From Bifidobacterium sp. UBA744 (lineage in GTDB: Bacteria > Actinomycetota > Actinomycetes > Actinomycetales > Bifidobacteriaceae): a stretch of 5,496 nt of DNA. The stretch is taken from NCBI GenBank assembly GCA_002298605.1, contig DBKS01000021.1, positions 35,568-41,063 on the forward strand, read 5' to 3'. Below the pieces are notes generated by a model. The model worked only from the letters and a program-made list of their open reading frames with translations. It was not told the origin of the DNA and searched no databases. Positions 5,453-5,496 of the stretch are shown here, piece by piece (position 1 is the first letter of the stretch; each line of letters begins with the position of its first letter). A program made the position numbers and the translations under genes.

Positions 5453-5496
5453 TGGCACATTCCCATTGTGCCACCTTATTGCGCACCCGTATTGCG

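Overview
The window looks like chromosomal DNA of a high-GC Gram-positive bacterium, most likely Bifidobacterium or a close actinobacterial relative. The GroES sequence (97 aa, with GLYIP in the mobile loop), a groES standing alone without groEL and controlled by a perfect CIRCE element, and the Ala/Glu-rich actinobacterial membrane protein all point that way. The genus is inferred from protein character and was not checked by a search.

Layout, left to right. (1) 1-1055, minus strand: the N-terminal 351 residues of a lipoprotein sugar-binding component of a carbohydrate ABC importer (CUT1 type), running off the left edge. (2) 1056-1426: a 371-bp divergent intergenic region with a candidate extended -10 promoter for the binding protein, a hairpin beside its ribosome binding site, several short palindromes and phased repeats, and the leader of the next gene. 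(3) 1427-2665, plus strand: a complete PLP-dependent trans-sulfuration enzyme (Cys/Met metabolism family, 412 aa). (4) 2726-2773: a strong bidirectional rho-independent terminator between convergent genes. (5) 2821-3114, minus strand: groES with a GTG start. Its upstream region holds a sigma-70-like promoter, a perfect CIRCE operator over the -35 box and a second perfect dyad over the -10 box. (6) 3368-4600, minus strand: an unrecognised three-helix membrane protein with a long acidic, Ala-rich, probably disordered tail. (7) 4766-5452, minus strand: a RimJ/RimL-like GNAT acetyltransferase whose stop codon lies in a 12-bp tandem repeat.

How the genes relate. The sugar-uptake gene and the sulfur amino acid enzyme are divergent neighbours with no obvious functional link. 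The acetyltransferase and the membrane protein are co-directional, 165 bp apart, with no convincing terminator between them, so they may be co-transcribed. groES follows in the same direction but has its own heat-shock promoter and is closed by the shared terminator, so it can act as a single-gene unit.

I see no mobile element, CRISPR array, tRNA or rRNA. The window is mostly ordinary core genome. The least explained items are the membrane protein and the double-operator layout of the groES promoter.
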